64,000 nucleotides of DNA from Lithobates sylvaticus. Its lineage: Eukaryota > Chordata > Amphibia > Anura > Ranidae. A model generated the notes under the pieces. It was not told the DNA's origin, ran no database searches, and saw only the letters and a program-made list of their open reading frames with translations. Shown piece by piece: positions 11,531 to 24,107 of the stretch. Positions within the stretch are counted from its first letter, which is position 1, and every line of letters begins with the position of its first letter. The stretch covers positions 288,341,057-288,405,056 of the forward strand of contig CM053029.1 in NCBI GenBank assembly GCA_028564925.1. The letters are read 5' to 3'. Position numbers and translations under genes: made by a program.

Positions 11531-12708
11531 CGGAAGAGATCAGCCATCGCTGGACCCCGGAGAAGAGACCACCCATCGCTGGATAGCAAGAGTGGATTAC
11601 CACCGCTGGAATCTTTTTTTTTATTTTTAATAAAGGACTTTTCCCAATGGTGTCTGTGCATTTTTAAACTATTTTTTACACTTTCTTTGTGAAATGGTAG
11701 GGGCACTTTTGTACCCCCTTACCATTTCAAACAGGGGGGGTGGGATCTGGGGTCTCCTTGTTAAAGGGGGCTTCCAGATTCTGATAAGCCCCCCGCCCGC
11801 AGACCCCCACAACCACCGGCCAGGGTTGTGGGGGAGAGACCCTTCTCCTCATCAACATGGGGACATGGTGCTTTGAGGGGTCACAGACCCCCAAAGCATC
11901 CTCCCAATGTTGAGGGCATGTGGCCTGGTACGGCTCAGGAGGGGGGGGGCGCTCTCTCGTCCCCCCCTCTTTTCCTGCGGCCTGCCAGGTTGCGTGCTCA
12001 GATAAGGGTCTGGTAATGATTTTGAGGGGGACCCCCACGCCATTTTTTTTTTTATTTGACATGGAGTTCCTCTTAAAATCCATACCAGACCTGAAGGGTC
12101 TGGTATGGATATTTAGGGGGAACCCCACGTCATTTTTTTTTTAAATTTGACCCAGGGTTAATATCCATACCAGACCTGAAGGGCCTGGTAATTGAATTTG
12201 GGGGGAACCCCACGCTTTTTTTTATCAATGATTATCAATGACTGTGCTCTGTATTACAGGAGCCGACAATTCATTATAGCCGCGAGTGATTTTAAATAGC
12301 TTTTTTTCCTGCAAAAATTACACTTTGTGCAGGGACAGTTCTAAGCACGGGAAACACGCGCCCCTTTACATGCATACTATAGACACCCCCCAGGTACGAA
12401 ATTTAAAGGAATATTACACTTTTATTGTTTCACTTTAAGCATTATTAAAATCACTGCTCCTGAAAAAACTGCCATTTTTTAAAACTTTTTTTGCATTAAT
12501 ACATGTCCCCTGGGGCAGGACCCAGGTCCCCAAACACTTTTTATGACAATAACTTGCATATTAGCCTTTAAAATTAGCACTTTTGATTTTGAACGTTCGA
12601 GTCCCATAGACTTTAATAGGGTTCTAAAGTTCACATGAACTTTAGGTCTGTTCGCAGGTTCTGGTGCAAACAAAACAGGGGGGTTTTCGGCTCATCCCTA
12701 ATCTTGAG

Positions 12709-13652
12709 CTTCAAAGATCCTGCTATGGCAGATTAACAATCAGCTAATCAGCAGAAATAAGGGTTCCTTATGAGGTGGGCTAATTTAGGGAAAGCCATTA
12801 ACTTTTTCAGATTATGACCATCTTTACTTTTACCAGACAAAATATTCCAAATATGTTTAAAAACATGAAGTGTTGGTAGAAAAGTGGAGATTGTTTTATT
12901 TGAATATGGGGAAACACATTGCATTACAATGAGTTGGGTGAATCCACAGCAGCAGCCACATTTTAGAAGTTCATCTCTAGTACTAACACAACTACCTTTG
13001 GGAAAGAAAAATCAGCTTTCATTAAACTAGATGCAAGACTTGGAAACTTTATTACACTATTATGCTAGCTTTAACTGACATCATAAAGAATGCACAGCTG
13101 TGTTGTATGTCAATGTTATTGACTCACTATCTATTACACTAGACAAATTTAAATACCAAAGTGAGTTATATATTTGCTTTGAAGGATTCCAATACATGAC
13201 AAATCCATTTAAGCAATTAAACTCATCTTAACACACAAACACAAAGTGTACATTTAATTGTGTGGAGTGTTAGTGAATCAGTCTCCATGGGAATACAACC
13301 TGTTAATATGCTGCATAGACGATGTGCATTTTTGCCAGTCTTGGCTTTTAATCAAATCATGAAGCTGCAAAATAGCAAAGTAATCTGGGATTGATCAGAT
13401 GTAGGCACAACCGCATTAAAGAATATGAAGCACTTAAAAATAGAATCACAAACCTTCTACTCCCATTTAGGAACATACACCAGCATTATTTGTTACTTTT
13501 ACCTGTAGTGATAAACAGCTTTTGTAACCTCCTTATACCTTGTAAAATATTTGCAGGGACAGCTGCTAGGAGCTAATTTCCTACTAACGTAGGCATGCTC
13601 CTCCTGCACCAGAGCTACAAATCCTTACATATAGAGCTTTTCCCCACACATA
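12709..13652. other. No recognised feature
   Basis: Unique-looking AT-rich flank after foldback 1. No protein motif, RNA gene or terminal repeat recognised. Confidence 0.5.
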
Positions 13653-13833
13653 GGGGGAGATTTACTAAAACTGGAGCATGCCAAATCTAGTGCAGCTCTG
13701 CATAGAAACCAACCAGCTTTCAGTTTTTTTTTTTGGTAAAGCTTAATTGAACAAGCTGAAGTTAGCAGCTGATTGGCTATTATACAAAGCTGCACCAGAT
13801 TCCGGGTGCTCCAATTTTAGTAAATCTCCCCCA
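13653..13833. mobile_element. MITE with GGGGGAGATTTACTAAA ends
   Basis: A 180-bp element with inverted ends: GGGGGAGATTTACTAAAACT at left and the mirror of GGGGGAGATTTACTAAAATT at right, extending through TGGAGCA. TA lies at both borders (13651-13652 and 13834-13835), as expected for a Tc1/mariner-type insertion. Non-coding. The inverted-end match is about 27 bp with one difference. Confidence 0.8.
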
Positions 13834-14007
13834 TAGTATATTGCAACCTCCTGGGAGTCGGGCAGCAGAATTTTTTTTACTGATAAGGACATCAGTGTAT
13901 GGATGTGGAGAGGATAGAGTTATATTGTATATTCTAGCAGGCAGGGCTAACAATATTGGTTACCCTGACATATATTTTATTCATTTATTATTAGCATGTT
14001 ATGTTAA

Positions 14008-14486
14008 AGGGTCAATTTTAAAAAACAAACATGCTATTCTTACCTCCACTGTGCAGCTCGTTTTGCACAGAGTGGCCCCGAACCTGGTTTTCTGGGGTCC
14101 CTCGGCGGCTGTCGGCTCGCTCCCGCAAGGACTCCACAACTTCATGCAAGCTCCCTTGCATGCTGTGGAGTGCTTGCGGCCATGCTCCATGATACAGCTG
14201 GTGGCTATAGCCACTCACTGTATCACTCAGCCCGCCCCCCGGCATGCCGCATCATTGGATGTGATTGACAGCAGCGTGAGCCAATGGCTGCGCTGCTTTC
14301 AATCCATTCACTCTAGCCAATCAACGGCCAGGGTGAGCGGCGAAGAGGACGTTGGGGACGAGCGCGGGACTTTCGAGGGGTCAGGTTAGTATAATGGGGG
14401 GCCTGGGGGGGCGGCATTGACGGATGTTTTTTCACCTTAATGCATAGAATGCATTAAGGTGAAAAAAAATTTACCTTTACAACCCC
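14008..14486. mobile_element. TTAA-flanked MITE (piggyBac- or Kolobok-type)
   Basis: TTAA at 14004-14007 and 14487-14490 flanks a 479-bp segment whose ends are degenerate inverted repeats (AAGGGTCAATTTTAAAAA against the mirror of AGGGGTTGTAAAGGTAAATT). A perfect hairpin, TTTTTTCACCTTAATGCAT with its mirror, lies at 14427-14470. The 182-residue frame crossing it has no family similarity and is treated as chance. TTAA targets are used by both piggyBac and Kolobok, so the superfamily is open. Confidence 0.65.
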
Positions 14487-14942
14487 TTAATATACCATAT
14501 CTAGAATGAGTTTGTAATCAAAATGGTTGCATTATGTTATTTTTAATACTTTTTATGTATAATTAGATATATGACCAGAAACTCTTTATTGTCCTGTCTA
14601 CATTTAAACAATTTTTTTACTAAACTGTTCCATGTATTAAAATGTAAAGTTTAGCAGCAATATACTGTAAATACTAAATGCAGACATGAAACAACTACTT
14701 GAGAGAAGAGAAATATGTTTCTACTAATGCTCAAAGGGAACACTGTGCTGACACTATGTTACCTGTCACAGATGGTGCTTCTATCTAACTCTGGTAGTGG
14801 TGGTGTTATAAGTTATTTAGAAAGAAGAGCAGACCTGTGCCCACCCTGTAGGTAGGGATGGGCCGAACGGACCCCTGATCGGTTTACACCAGAACTTTCG
14901 AACACCGCAAAAGTTCGGACCCAAAATATCTAACCCCATTAA

Positions 14943-15180
14943 AGCGGGACTGTACCTGAAAAAATAAATCTACAAATACTGCAGCTGCTGACTTTTAATA
15001 AATGGACGCCGGGACAGGAAGTGGCGTAAACTCCCGTGGGAGTTTATGCCCGGAAGTGGGCGCAGATACCTGTCTTAGATAGGTATCTGCACCCCCTCCC
15101 CCTGAAAGGTGCCAAATGTGACACCGGAGGGGGGGGGGGTTCCGAAAAGCGGAAGTTCCACTTTAGGGTGGAATCCCGCT
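14943..15180. mobile_element. TTAA MITE with AGCGGGA ends
   Basis: TTAA at 14939-14942 and 15181-15184. The ends AGCGGGA and TCCCGCT are inverted. Removing the element rejoins ACCCCA-TTAA-GGTCAATAGG, which matches the subterminal sequence of the host family. The body contains two short hairpins (AACTCCC-GTGGGAGTT and GATACCTGTCTTAGATAGGTATC). Non-coding, 238 bp. Confidence 0.75.
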
Positions 15181-15495
15181 TTAAGGTCAATAGGACCCGA
15201 ACGTCAAAAATAGTACCGGGGGGCGTGGCGTCCGGGCCAGAAGATGGCCGCTTAGCCGCGAGCTCTGCTACAGCATCGGGGAATCTGCCGATATCGGAGC
15301 CCAATGACACGCCATCCACATGCAGCTGACCCCGCCGAATCTGCTCCACCACCGGGATGACGCAGAGAAGGAAAGATCCTCCACCGCAGCTCCGTAAGCT
15401 GCCAGGCTTCTTCACTAACCAGGCACAGCCTAATAAAATGGCGCCCACACGGAGCACAAGACGGGAAAGACCGCAGCCGTGATCTCTCCAGCGGG

Positions 15496-16497
15496 ATGGA
15501 ATCGGTGCACATACCCAGTGGATCATCCTCTGTGGCATCCACCCCAACCACTAGAAGCCCTGCCAAGACCAGGCAGCGTACAGCCTCCCCTCAGGAAAGC
15601 CTGCAGCATCAGTATATGGAGGTGAGCGCTCATAATCCACCACAACAGCACACCCTAGAGGCATCAGATCCCATAGCTGGATTCCCCACATCAGATCAGC
15701 CAGATACTGTGTCAGATACAGTTCTGAAAGAAATGCTGATGTCCCTGAGATCATAATTACACCATGACATGCTGCATACAGTGAAACAGTGTAAAGCAGA
15801 AGTTCACATAATAGGAGAGAGGGTACACCAGATTGAAAATGCACTGGAAACGCATGCATCCTCTTACAATCAGATGGTAGATGCTCATAATGCCCATACT
15901 GATGAAATATCCTGGATCAAAGATAAAATCACAGACCTTGAGGACAGATCCAGGAGGAACAACCTCAAAATTAGAGGTATCCCTGAATCAGTTCCTGCGA
16001 CACAACTACCACAATACGTCCAAGACGTATTTTCCACACTACTACCCGCAATGTCTGCATTAAAGCTAACAATGGATAGAGTGCACAGAATCCCAAAGCT
16101 GTGTTTCTTAACTGACAATGTACCCAGGGATGTTTTGTTGCGGCTACATTTTTACAGAGCAAAAGAATCAATACTAGCTGCTTTTCGTAATCCTGACCAT
16201 CGCCCTGCTCAATACTCCTCTCTGCAACTACTCCCTGGCCTTTCTAGGCACACTCTCCAGCGCCGTCGGAACCTAGCCACCATCACTAAGGTGCTACGCA
16301 ATCATCCCATAATACATAAGTGGAAATACCCTGCCACACTCTCCATCACGCGCAACGGAACTGATACTAACATTTCCACCTTAGAAGAAGGTCTGACAAT
16401 GGGGAATTTTGTTGGAATCATCTCTAATTACCACACAAATGGATGGGCCCTCACACATGCAGACGGATTGGCAAGTGGTGACTCGGAAGAAAAGTGA
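15496..16497 (+). pseudogene. L1 ORF1 protein, one in-frame stop
   Basis: An ORF1 of about 333 codons in a single frame, interrupted by one TAA (15754-15756). The Ser/Pro/Gln-rich N-terminus lies before the stop. After it come a coiled coil (about 15770-15940, ending DLEDRSRRNN), the RRM-like start NNLKIRGIPESV, and the C-terminal domain with HTLQRRRNL and HKWKYPATL. Same architecture as the ORF1 at 3411 but a clearly different subfamily. The RNA-binding role is known for the family. This copy would give only an 86-residue N-terminal peptide or an initiation product after the stop. Confidence 0.88.
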
Positions 16498-18106
16498 CAA
16501 AAAATCGAGTCAACTAAAGGAACGCTCCTAACTGTTTAAAACAATCCTTGTGTTTGTACCCCCCGGTGACGGCATATATGGAATTACTTCCAATACTCCT
16601 CACCTTTACTGAATAGTGCACATGGATCAAGAATCCTCTAGAGGATTCTCCTGTTACCCTGTGATCATTATTTTCTTTTTTTTTCACTTCGTTCTGTTAT
16701 ACCTTTCCTTTTGTTATGTGGATGAACTATCTAGACCAGAGACATCTCCAAGTCCATGTCTATGGAAAAGAACCTCCAGACTCTACATGGCATCTACCCG
16801 TACCAAGCAGCAATTTAGAGACACCGTCATCTTGGAGAGAAGGAAATCTACCACCAAGTGGACCATCGCCCAGCAACATAAATGTGAGTACCATCGACTC
16901 CCAACATTCAGTACAGTTCCTAATTTTATACATGCCAATTTAACTACTCTCCATTAATGCACATGGCCTAAACCACCGGGCCAAGAGAGCATCCCCTTGG
17001 AAAGAGGCTGACTCCTCCCAAAGTGATATTCTATGCGTGCAAGATACACACTTTCATCTCCAATATGACTCCAAAAAAAAGAGGAGTTATGGTGGCTATT
17101 AAAGATTATGTCTCATTCCAACTTCACTCTGAAATATCAGATTCGATGGGCCGCTACCTCATTATTATATGTGACATTAACTCTACCCGTTACACTCTAG
17201 TGAATGTTTATGTTCCCAACAACAACCAAGTTAGATACTTGAACAAGTTAATGAAAAAGCTGAAAAGAATTCAACAAGGTTCCCTTGTATTATGTGGGGA
17301 CTTTAACATTACACCTCATCCACACATGGATTCTACTTCAGTATCATCCAAAAGATCGCCTTCCTTGAATTTCTTTTTGAAATCTCATGACATATTCGAT
17401 GCATGGCGGTGTACACACGCTAATGAACGTGACTTTATGTATTATTCTCATAGGCACTGCACTTATTCGAGAATTGATTTGTTTCTAATGGACAAGTGGC
17501 TACTACAAAAAGTAGATCAAATTAAAATCAATAGCATAACATGGTCGGATAATGCTTCTGTCCTCCTTACTTTAGGAGACAACTACCCTAACAATAGAGC
17601 CTTCGTATGGTGCTCTAGCCCACAGGTAATACAAAATCCATCCACTAAAAGTATGTTAGAAACCCACTTGTCTGATTATTTTCAAATCAATGCCTCTTCT
17701 ACAAATGACCCATTTGTACTTTGGAACGCCCACAAGGCGTACATTAGAGGCATATTTATCCAACTAGCCACTAGCTAGCTGGACTTAAGAAGCAGAGGCA
17801 GCAGCTGCTTAATACCCTTTTATCAGAAATCAGAATCCTTGAAACTCAAGATTAAAAAAAAAACCTACGCACTACCTCAATACAAAACTCACAGCCCTGC
17901 AACACAATCTTAGATTAGAACTACTCCATTTTTTCGAGCATAAAGAAAGAAGACTAAAAATTACCTTCTACTCATTCAGCAATAAAGCTGGTAAAGTACT
18001 AGCTCGTAAGTTGCGAGGCCAACCCTTTAGAACTAAAATACTCCACATCATAAACCCTACAACCAAACAAAAAATATTTGATCCCCAAAACATAGCTAAT
18101 GCATTA

Positions 18107-18508
18107 AGGCCCCTTTCACACTGAAGCGTTTTTCAGAAGCTACAGCGCTAAAAATAGTGCCTGTATAGCTCCTGAAAAAAGCGGGTCCTTTAACTCCAGT
18201 GTGAAAGCCGGAGGGCTTTCACACTGGTGCGGTGCGCTAGCATGGCAGTAAAAAAAGTCCTGCTAGCAGCATATTTGGAGCGGTGAAGAAGTGGTGTATT
18301 CACCGCTCCTATACCGCTCCTACCCATTGAAATCAATGGGACACGCGGGGATACCGCGGTAATACCGCTGGCAAGGGCCGCTACAGCGGCACTTTGCGGG
18401 GGTTTTAACCCTTTTTTGGCTGCTAGCGGGGGTTAAAACCACCCCGCTAGCGGCCAAATACCGCTGCTAAATATAGCTCTGCTTTACCGCCCCAGTGTGA
18501 AACCGGCC
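18107..18508. mobile_element. Harbinger-like MITE in L1 copy 2
   Basis: The ends AGGCCCCTTTCACACTG and CAGTGTGAAACCGGCC are inverted. TTA is duplicated (18104-18106 and 18509-18511), the three-base target typical of PIF/Harbinger. Excising the element with one TTA rejoins LINE coding sequence reading IANALAN. The body is GC-rich and contains several ACCGC/GCGGT hairpins. 402 bp, non-coding. Confidence 0.8.
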
Positions 18509-19422
18509 TTAGCGAATATTATGGGTCCCTCTACAACCTAAATCAGGATAGCTGTACTGTACAACCATCCCAATCAGATATAAATGATTTTTTAAAAGAC
18601 ATTAAACTCTCCACTTCACAACTGGAGGAGTTAAATTCCCCCTTTTCGTTACTACTAAAAGCTATAGACACTCTTCCCAATAACAAATCCCCCGGACCCG
18701 ATGGACTGATAGGGGAATACTACAAAAACTTTAGACAAATCCTGGGATCACACCTACTTTCCATCTGAAATGTTAGAAGCATTAATAGTCACATTGCCCA
18801 AACTAGGGAAGACACCGAATGTTCCCCAAAATTGTAGGCCAATATCCTTATTGAACAACGACTTAAAAATGTATGCTAAAATTATAGCATTGAGACTAGT
18901 TGACATTCTTCCTACCTTAATTGACCCAGATCAATCTGGATTTACTAAAGGAAGACAGACTTCCGATGCAACCAGAAGATTAATCAACGTAATCCATCTA
19001 GCTACAAAACACCGGACGCCTTCTCTGCTTCTGGCCCTGGATGCAGAGAAGGCGTTCGGCAGAGTCCACTGGCAGTATCTATCCCAAACCCTAACAAAAT
19101 TTGGATTTACAGGACACATACTAAGTACATTGGAGGTAGCTAACAACAACAATAGAGAAATTTGGTTTTACAGGCCATCTACTTTCTGCAATACTAGCCC
19201 TATACACTTCCCCATCAGCCCGAGTGTACACCTCGGGTATGCTATCTAAACCCTTTAAAATAACAAATGGCACACGCCAGGGGTGCCCACTATCTCCCCT
19301 TATTTTCAACCTGTTAATGGAGCCCCTGGCAACTAGTATAAGACAAAATCCCAATGTACAAGGATTCATGATCAATGATCGTAAGCATGTCATCAGTCTT
19401 TTTGCAGACAACGTCATTCTTA

Positions 19423-19841
19423 AGGCCCATACACACGATCGGACTTTTTGACAACCAACATGCAAATTAGCTGTTTTGGACCAACATCCGACCGTGTGTA
19501 CGCTCCATCGGACCAACTTTTTCCAGGTTTCATCAGACTTTTGTTGGCTGTGCGAACGGACCAACTTTCTGCCAACAAAAGTCCGATGGACCAAAGTCCG
19601 ACCGTGTGTACACAAAACCAACGGACTTTTGTACAAACCAATGCAGAACCAATGCAAAAGATCAGACAACAATACAGAAGTTGACCAAAGGTGGCGGTAA
19701 AGAGCAGAAAAACCAAGTGATTTGGTGAAAGTTGGCTGAAAAAGTCCTGTTGTGTGTATGCAATACCAACTTGGGGCCAACGCCCTTTGGACAAAAATCC
19801 ACGGGAAAGTTGGTCCATGGTCCGATCGTGTGTATGGGCCT
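19423..19841. mobile_element. Harbinger-like MITE beside the RT catalytic box
   Basis: A 419-bp element with nearly perfect inverted ends AGGCCCATACACACGATCGG and CCGATCGTGTGTATGGGCCT, flanked by TTA (19420-19422 and 19842-19844). It sits seven bases after the FADN box of L1 copy 2. Removal rejoins a frame reading DNVILMLTYPMSSL, the expected RT sequence. Internal sub-repeats of CCAACTTT/AAAGTTGG and TCCGATGGACCAA are present. Non-coding. Confidence 0.88.
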
Positions 19842-19999
19842 TTATGCTCACTTATCCGATGTCTTCCCTGGAACACGTGTCTCAATTATTGCACTCATAT
19901 GTTAAGATATCTTACTACAAGGTAAACAAAACAAAATCATATATACTAGACCTGGGTGTAGCTACAAGGGATAGAATAACCCTACAAGCCAGATTTCCA

Positions 20000-20169
20000 T
20001 ATGTGTGTGTGCTGAGTCCAGCGGACAATTTTAAGTCTGAACTTAAAACTTAGTCCGCCGGACTTTTAGGAGGAAAAAGTCCGCCGCCGCCCACACACGG
20101 GTGGATTGTCCGGCGGACTCTAGTCCGGCGGACAATCCCGCGGGAAAGTCCGCTTGTGTACGCGGCCTT
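20000..20169. mobile_element. Truncated Harbinger-type element
   Basis: The right end GTGTACGCGGCC followed by TTA (20167-20169) matches the family at 23898 and 40971. The body holds the family's TCCGCCGGAC and CCCGCGGGA blocks and the hairpin around 20051-20140. The left terminus is not recognisable. The neighbouring LINE has also lost sequence here, so insertion and deletion probably went together. Confidence 0.65.
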
Positions 20170-21630
20170 AGAGGATGGCTTCCCAACCAACACACCCCAC
20201 TATGGGAAGGTATTGAGCGAGCCATGATACCAGGAGGTAATCTACATGAATATGCTTTAGCCTACCTACATATCAAATCCAAACTGACTGATCTTCCTTT
20301 AACAATTCTAGAAACCCTAAACTCCTGGAGGATCTTGCTAACTACCAAATCTCGATCGTCCCCCACTATTCCACTATCAATACCTATCTCTACTCTGGCT
20401 TTGCTAATTCCAGATCTGTCCTTAACCAAATGGAACATGAAGGGACTGAAATGGATCTCAGATCTGTACTCAGGCACCACCGTGAAATCATTTGCTGACT
20501 TACAAATAGAATATGGTCTACCCACTTCATAACAATTTACTTACCTTTGTATTTCATCGTACCTAAAGCACAATACCACCATTAAACATCACTTATTCTG
20601 GCAGATCCATATCTACCTCATTACCAAGACACCTCGCAAAGGTGACATCTCACTATTTTATAACTTTCTCTATGATAAAAACATAATTACCAAAACAGAC
20701 TCTATGCTAGCATGGGAAAGAGATCTTAATGATTCTTTTACTGAAGCGCAATGGCACAAAGCCCTGCAACATATCCACTCAGCAACTAAATGCACCAACT
20801 TGTGGGAACTTAAGTTGATCCCCCCACATCCCCCGCATGTTGGAGAAATTGTGGCCAACCAGGCACCATCTTTATATCTTATGGAGCTGCAATAGTCTAG
20901 CCAAATACTTGTCCCAAATTTTCACAATTCTATGTCAGGTAACAGATTTACATATCCAACTGTCCCCTTCATTAGCTATCTTAAACATTGGCATAGAGGA
21001 TATCCCACCATGCCATAGACAATTTACCACTCACTTATTCCTAGCGGCCAAATTAATAATACTGAGAAAGTGGAGATCACTGGAGCCTCCTAAGGTAGAA
21101 GAGGCTTTACATACACTATCCTTACACTTCACTTATGAAAAAATGCTAGCATCAATAAGGGGAACACAAGACAAATTTCTTCCACATTGGCAACGGTGGA
21201 TAAATTGGCACAACAAACAGCACTAGAAAAGAACCCTTAATCAGACAATGATCTGATACACTACCTAATGATTAATGGTACTTTTAAGGTCCTCACCATA
21301 CTATCCTCAGATGGTCTAGGAGTTGATCCTGAATAGTTTATATGTTTAATTACTTATTTCTAGTTATCAGTTATATAATCTTGATGAATAATTGCTAACA
21401 GATACAGTCAAGGTAATGTTATTACTACAACGTAGACTGACGGGAGATATCCTCTCTCGGGTCCCAATAAGCTCTCAAAGATGACTGTAAAGTGAATGCA
21501 ATGTTAACATATGATTCTGTTGGCTATTATTGTTTAAATCTCGGTTTACAAAACCAATTGATGTATAACAATGTGACTTAATATTCTGTAAACTGACAAA
21601 TCTTGAATAAAAATTATTTACTAAAAAAAT

Positions 21631-23345
21631 ATGCCTATGCAGATGACCTACTTATTTCTTTAACGAGTCCACAAACCTCACTACCAAATTTTATGAAAGA
21701 AATCGAGAGATACGGAGCTCTGTCTAATTTTAAAATAAATTATAGCAAGTCGGAGGCGATGGGGGTGGCCCTGGAGGATTCCATGCAAAGTAATCTGCAG
21801 AGCAATTATAAATTCAGATGGACAACAACGGCTCTAAAATATCTGGGAACACAGATATCCCCAAAATTATTAGATATATTTGAGCTGAATTTTCCACCAC
21901 TATTAAGAGAGGTAAAGAAACTATTAGAAGGTTGGAATAAAGGTATTCACTCCTGGTTTGGGAGATGTAATATCTTAAAAATGAGCATAGTGCCAAAATT
22001 TCTGTATTTGTTCCAGGCATTGCCTATCCGTATCCCCATGAACTATTTCAGTCAAATTCGGACTGAATTTACAAAATTTATTTGGGCAAGCAAGCACCCA
22101 AGGATAAACAGAGAGCTGCTGGCATTGCCGAAGGAAGCAGGTGGAATAGCAGCACCAGATCTATTTAAGTACTATCAAGCGGCCCACCTCAGTAGAATAA
22201 TTGACTGGAATAGACATGGGGAATACAAGCTATGGATCTCGCTGGAAAAACAACTAAGTCAAATACCGCTGGACAGGGCTATTTGGTGTTATGCAGACAT
22301 ACCTCCCGAGCTAAAGACACATCCATTGATTGGGCCAACTCTGCAGATAGGAGCGGGGATTATTCAGAAACAGAGATTATCCACACCGAACTCACCTCTT
22401 TTTCCGATCCTGGGGAATCCTAAATTCTTGCCAGGTTTGGAGACACACGTGTTCGGGAAACTGAAGGAGAAAGGGGTCTTTCAAGCCTCACATTTTCTGA
22501 AGGCCAGTGGATGGCTATCGATAGAGGACTTAACAAAAAAAGGAGGACAGATAGAAATACCATGGTGGCAAGCTAGACAAGTGCGACACTTTTTAGAATC
22601 ATTAGGACCAGTGGAAGAATTTGAGAGACCCCGAACAAAGTTTGAGAAGCTGTGTGAGGAGAAAGAGCCCCGGACCCATACCATCTCTAAAATGTATGCG
22701 CTTCTGATAGCCCCACCAGAGGGATTTACATTGGCGAGTTTGGATAAATGGGGGAGAGACCTAGAAAAAAAATTTACTGTAGAACAAGGGAAGAAAATAA
22801 TTCATCTGACAATGAAATCGTCAAGGTGTATAAAAATGCAGGAACTAAATTTTAAGCTTTTATCAAGATGGTATCTCACCCCCTCAAGGATGAATAAAAT
22901 ATTCCCAGAGGTCACGGGGAACTGTTGGAGGGGCTGTCAGGGTAGGGGCACACTATTACATATATTTTGGACCTGTCCTGTAATGAAACAATTCTGGCAA
23001 GAGGTATATAGAATTACCCAACGACTATCAGTACTTCAGATTCCACAAGACCCGGACTTCTTCCTACTACACTTATCACCAATCCCTATCAAGGACTATA
23101 AAAATTCAATAGTATGTCATCTGGTGAATGCGGCGAAAAGCTGCATCCCGAGATGTTGGAAGGAAACACAGGCCCCTAGCATAGCTATGTGGCTTAACAT
23201 AGTTCGAAAAATTGGGATAATGGAAAGTTTGATTCCAAGATCCTTAGAGGGAAGGGAACGGGTCAAACAAACCTGGGACCCCTGGGAGAAATATCTACAA
23301 ACAGAGGAGGGTAAGAGACTAATGGATGAGGAGACGGGGGAGTAG
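21631..23345 (+). pseudogene. L1 ORF2 C-terminal two-fifths, open frame
   Basis: About 570 codons without a stop, starting at YAYADDLL and therefore lacking the endonuclease and most RT fingers and palm. Visible: the intact catalytic YADD, SNFKINYSKSE, LKYLGTQISPK, the thumb region, and a C-terminal knuckle CWRGCQGRGTLLHIFWTCP (about 22920-22980) whose first Cys pair is spaced differently from copy 1. It cannot work as a retrotransposase because it is truncated by incomplete reverse transcription. The open frame suggests recent insertion. Confidence 0.88.
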
Positions 23346-23694
23346 GGGGCGAGGGGGGCCCAGGGGGGGGATGGAAATCTCTTTTTTTTTTTTTTTTTTT
23401 TCTTTCTTTTTCTTTTCCCTCTCAGGAGTGGGAGGAGGCCTCGAGGGAACCCAAGGGACTGGGACCCACAGAATAAGAAGAGGCACAGGGAACCGGGATA
23501 GATGGGGATTATATATAAAATAAATAGAAAAAGGAAAGAAAGGGATAACAAGGAGTATTTTGGTACATGAAACAGGATGGAAATATAATTTAAGGAAGGG
23601 GAAGGACAGTAAATCTGTATGTCTGAAATCCTATATGTTATGTTTGTAATGTATCCCTTTGAAGAAATAAATAAAGAATTAAAAAAAAAAAAAA
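21631..23694 (+). mobile_element. 5'-truncated L1 LINE (copy 2b)
   Basis: Starts in ORF2 at the catalytic YADD box and runs through a 3' UTR with a T-rich tract (23384-23412), AATAAATAAAG and a 14-base A tract at 23681-23694. It is inserted at the A-rich tail of L1 copy 2. The A-rich stretch with ATAT at both borders could be the target duplication but is too simple to be sure. The long open frame indicates a younger age than copy 2. Confidence 0.88.
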
Positions 23695-23897
23695 TATATG
23701 CTTATATGGCTTATATGCAAGTAATTGGGCCTACAATGGTTATAGGGGTCCGGGTCCTGCCCTGGGGGACATGTATCAATAAAAAAAAAAGTTTGTGAAA
23801 AACTTCATTTTTAAATAAGCAGTGATTTTTCGATTTTTAAAGTGAAAGCATAAAAATAAAAAAATCCTTCTAATATAGTGCATAGGGGTTCCCCTTA
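23695..23897. other. Native hAT subterminal sequence between insertions
   Basis: Contains the family blocks GGCTTATATGCAAGT, GGACATGTATCAAT and AGCAGTGATTTTT, which also occur in the B arms of the foldbacks (for example 2380-2520). It is therefore part of the old hAT host between L1 copy 2b and the Harbinger-type element. Confidence 0.7.
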
Positions 23898-24107
23898 TGC
23901 GGCGTACACACGCTCGGACTTTCCCGCGGGATTGTCCGCCAGACCTAGTCCAGCAGACAAACCGCCGGACTTTCCAGCGGAGGTCCGCCGGACTTTCCGA
24001 GCGTGTGGACGTGCCCACACACGCCCGGACTTTTCCGGCGGACAATCCGCGGGAAAAAGTCTGTGGGACTGGAGGATGCTGGGACTGTGACATCATATGG
24101 GGGCGGG

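Larger units (their letters stand above)
2228..12700. mobile_element. Foldback hAT-type element 1, split by an L1
   Basis: The ends are TAGGGATGAG (2228) and CTCATCCCTA (12700), flanked by a perfect 8-bp direct repeat ATCTTGAG at 2220-2227 and 12701-12708, the target-site size of hAT transposons. Without the inserted LINE (3300-11168) the element is about 2.6 kb and almost wholly palindromic. Blocks of the left arm (2228-3299 plus 11169-11480) recur in reverse order in the right arm (11485-12700), including the GTACGAAATTTAAAGGAATATT block and the CCATACCAGACC blocks. The outermost ends differ: left GTGGAACTCATGTTTGACTC (type B), right GAACAGGGGGGTTTTCGG (type A). No transposase frame, so it is non-autonomous and presumably moved in trans. 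Confidence 0.92.
16941..21226 (+). pseudogene. L1 ORF2, multiply broken
   Basis: Remnant frames show the endonuclease signature LCGDFNITPHP (about 17290), a central region, the RT block NNKSPGPDGLIGEYY (about 18680), CRPISLLNNDLK, DQSGFTKGR, LDAEKAFGRV and RQGCPLSPLIF. The catalytic box reads FADN (19401-19412), with the second Asp lost. Frames change several times. Two MITEs sit in coding sequence, and removing each restores the local sense (INDs described separately). A stretch between the ITYLG-equivalent region and the C-terminal third is missing around 20000-20170. Confidence 0.88.
15218..21629 (+). mobile_element. Old L1/Tx1-type LINE (copy 2)
   Basis: Begins GGGGGGCGTGGC like copy 1. 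It carries ORF1 (15496-16497) and a heavily broken ORF2 (about 16941-21226), and ends with AATAAAAATTATTTACT plus a short A run at 21608-21629. It has taken at least three MITE insertions (18107, 19423, about 20000), and a second L1 fragment is inserted at its tail. Its age is evident from the many stops and frameshifts. No clear target duplication remains. Confidence 0.88.

Noticed and set aside
13841-14389. 182-aa open frame
   Set aside because: It runs across the border of a TTAA MITE, has no motif and starts in non-coding flank.
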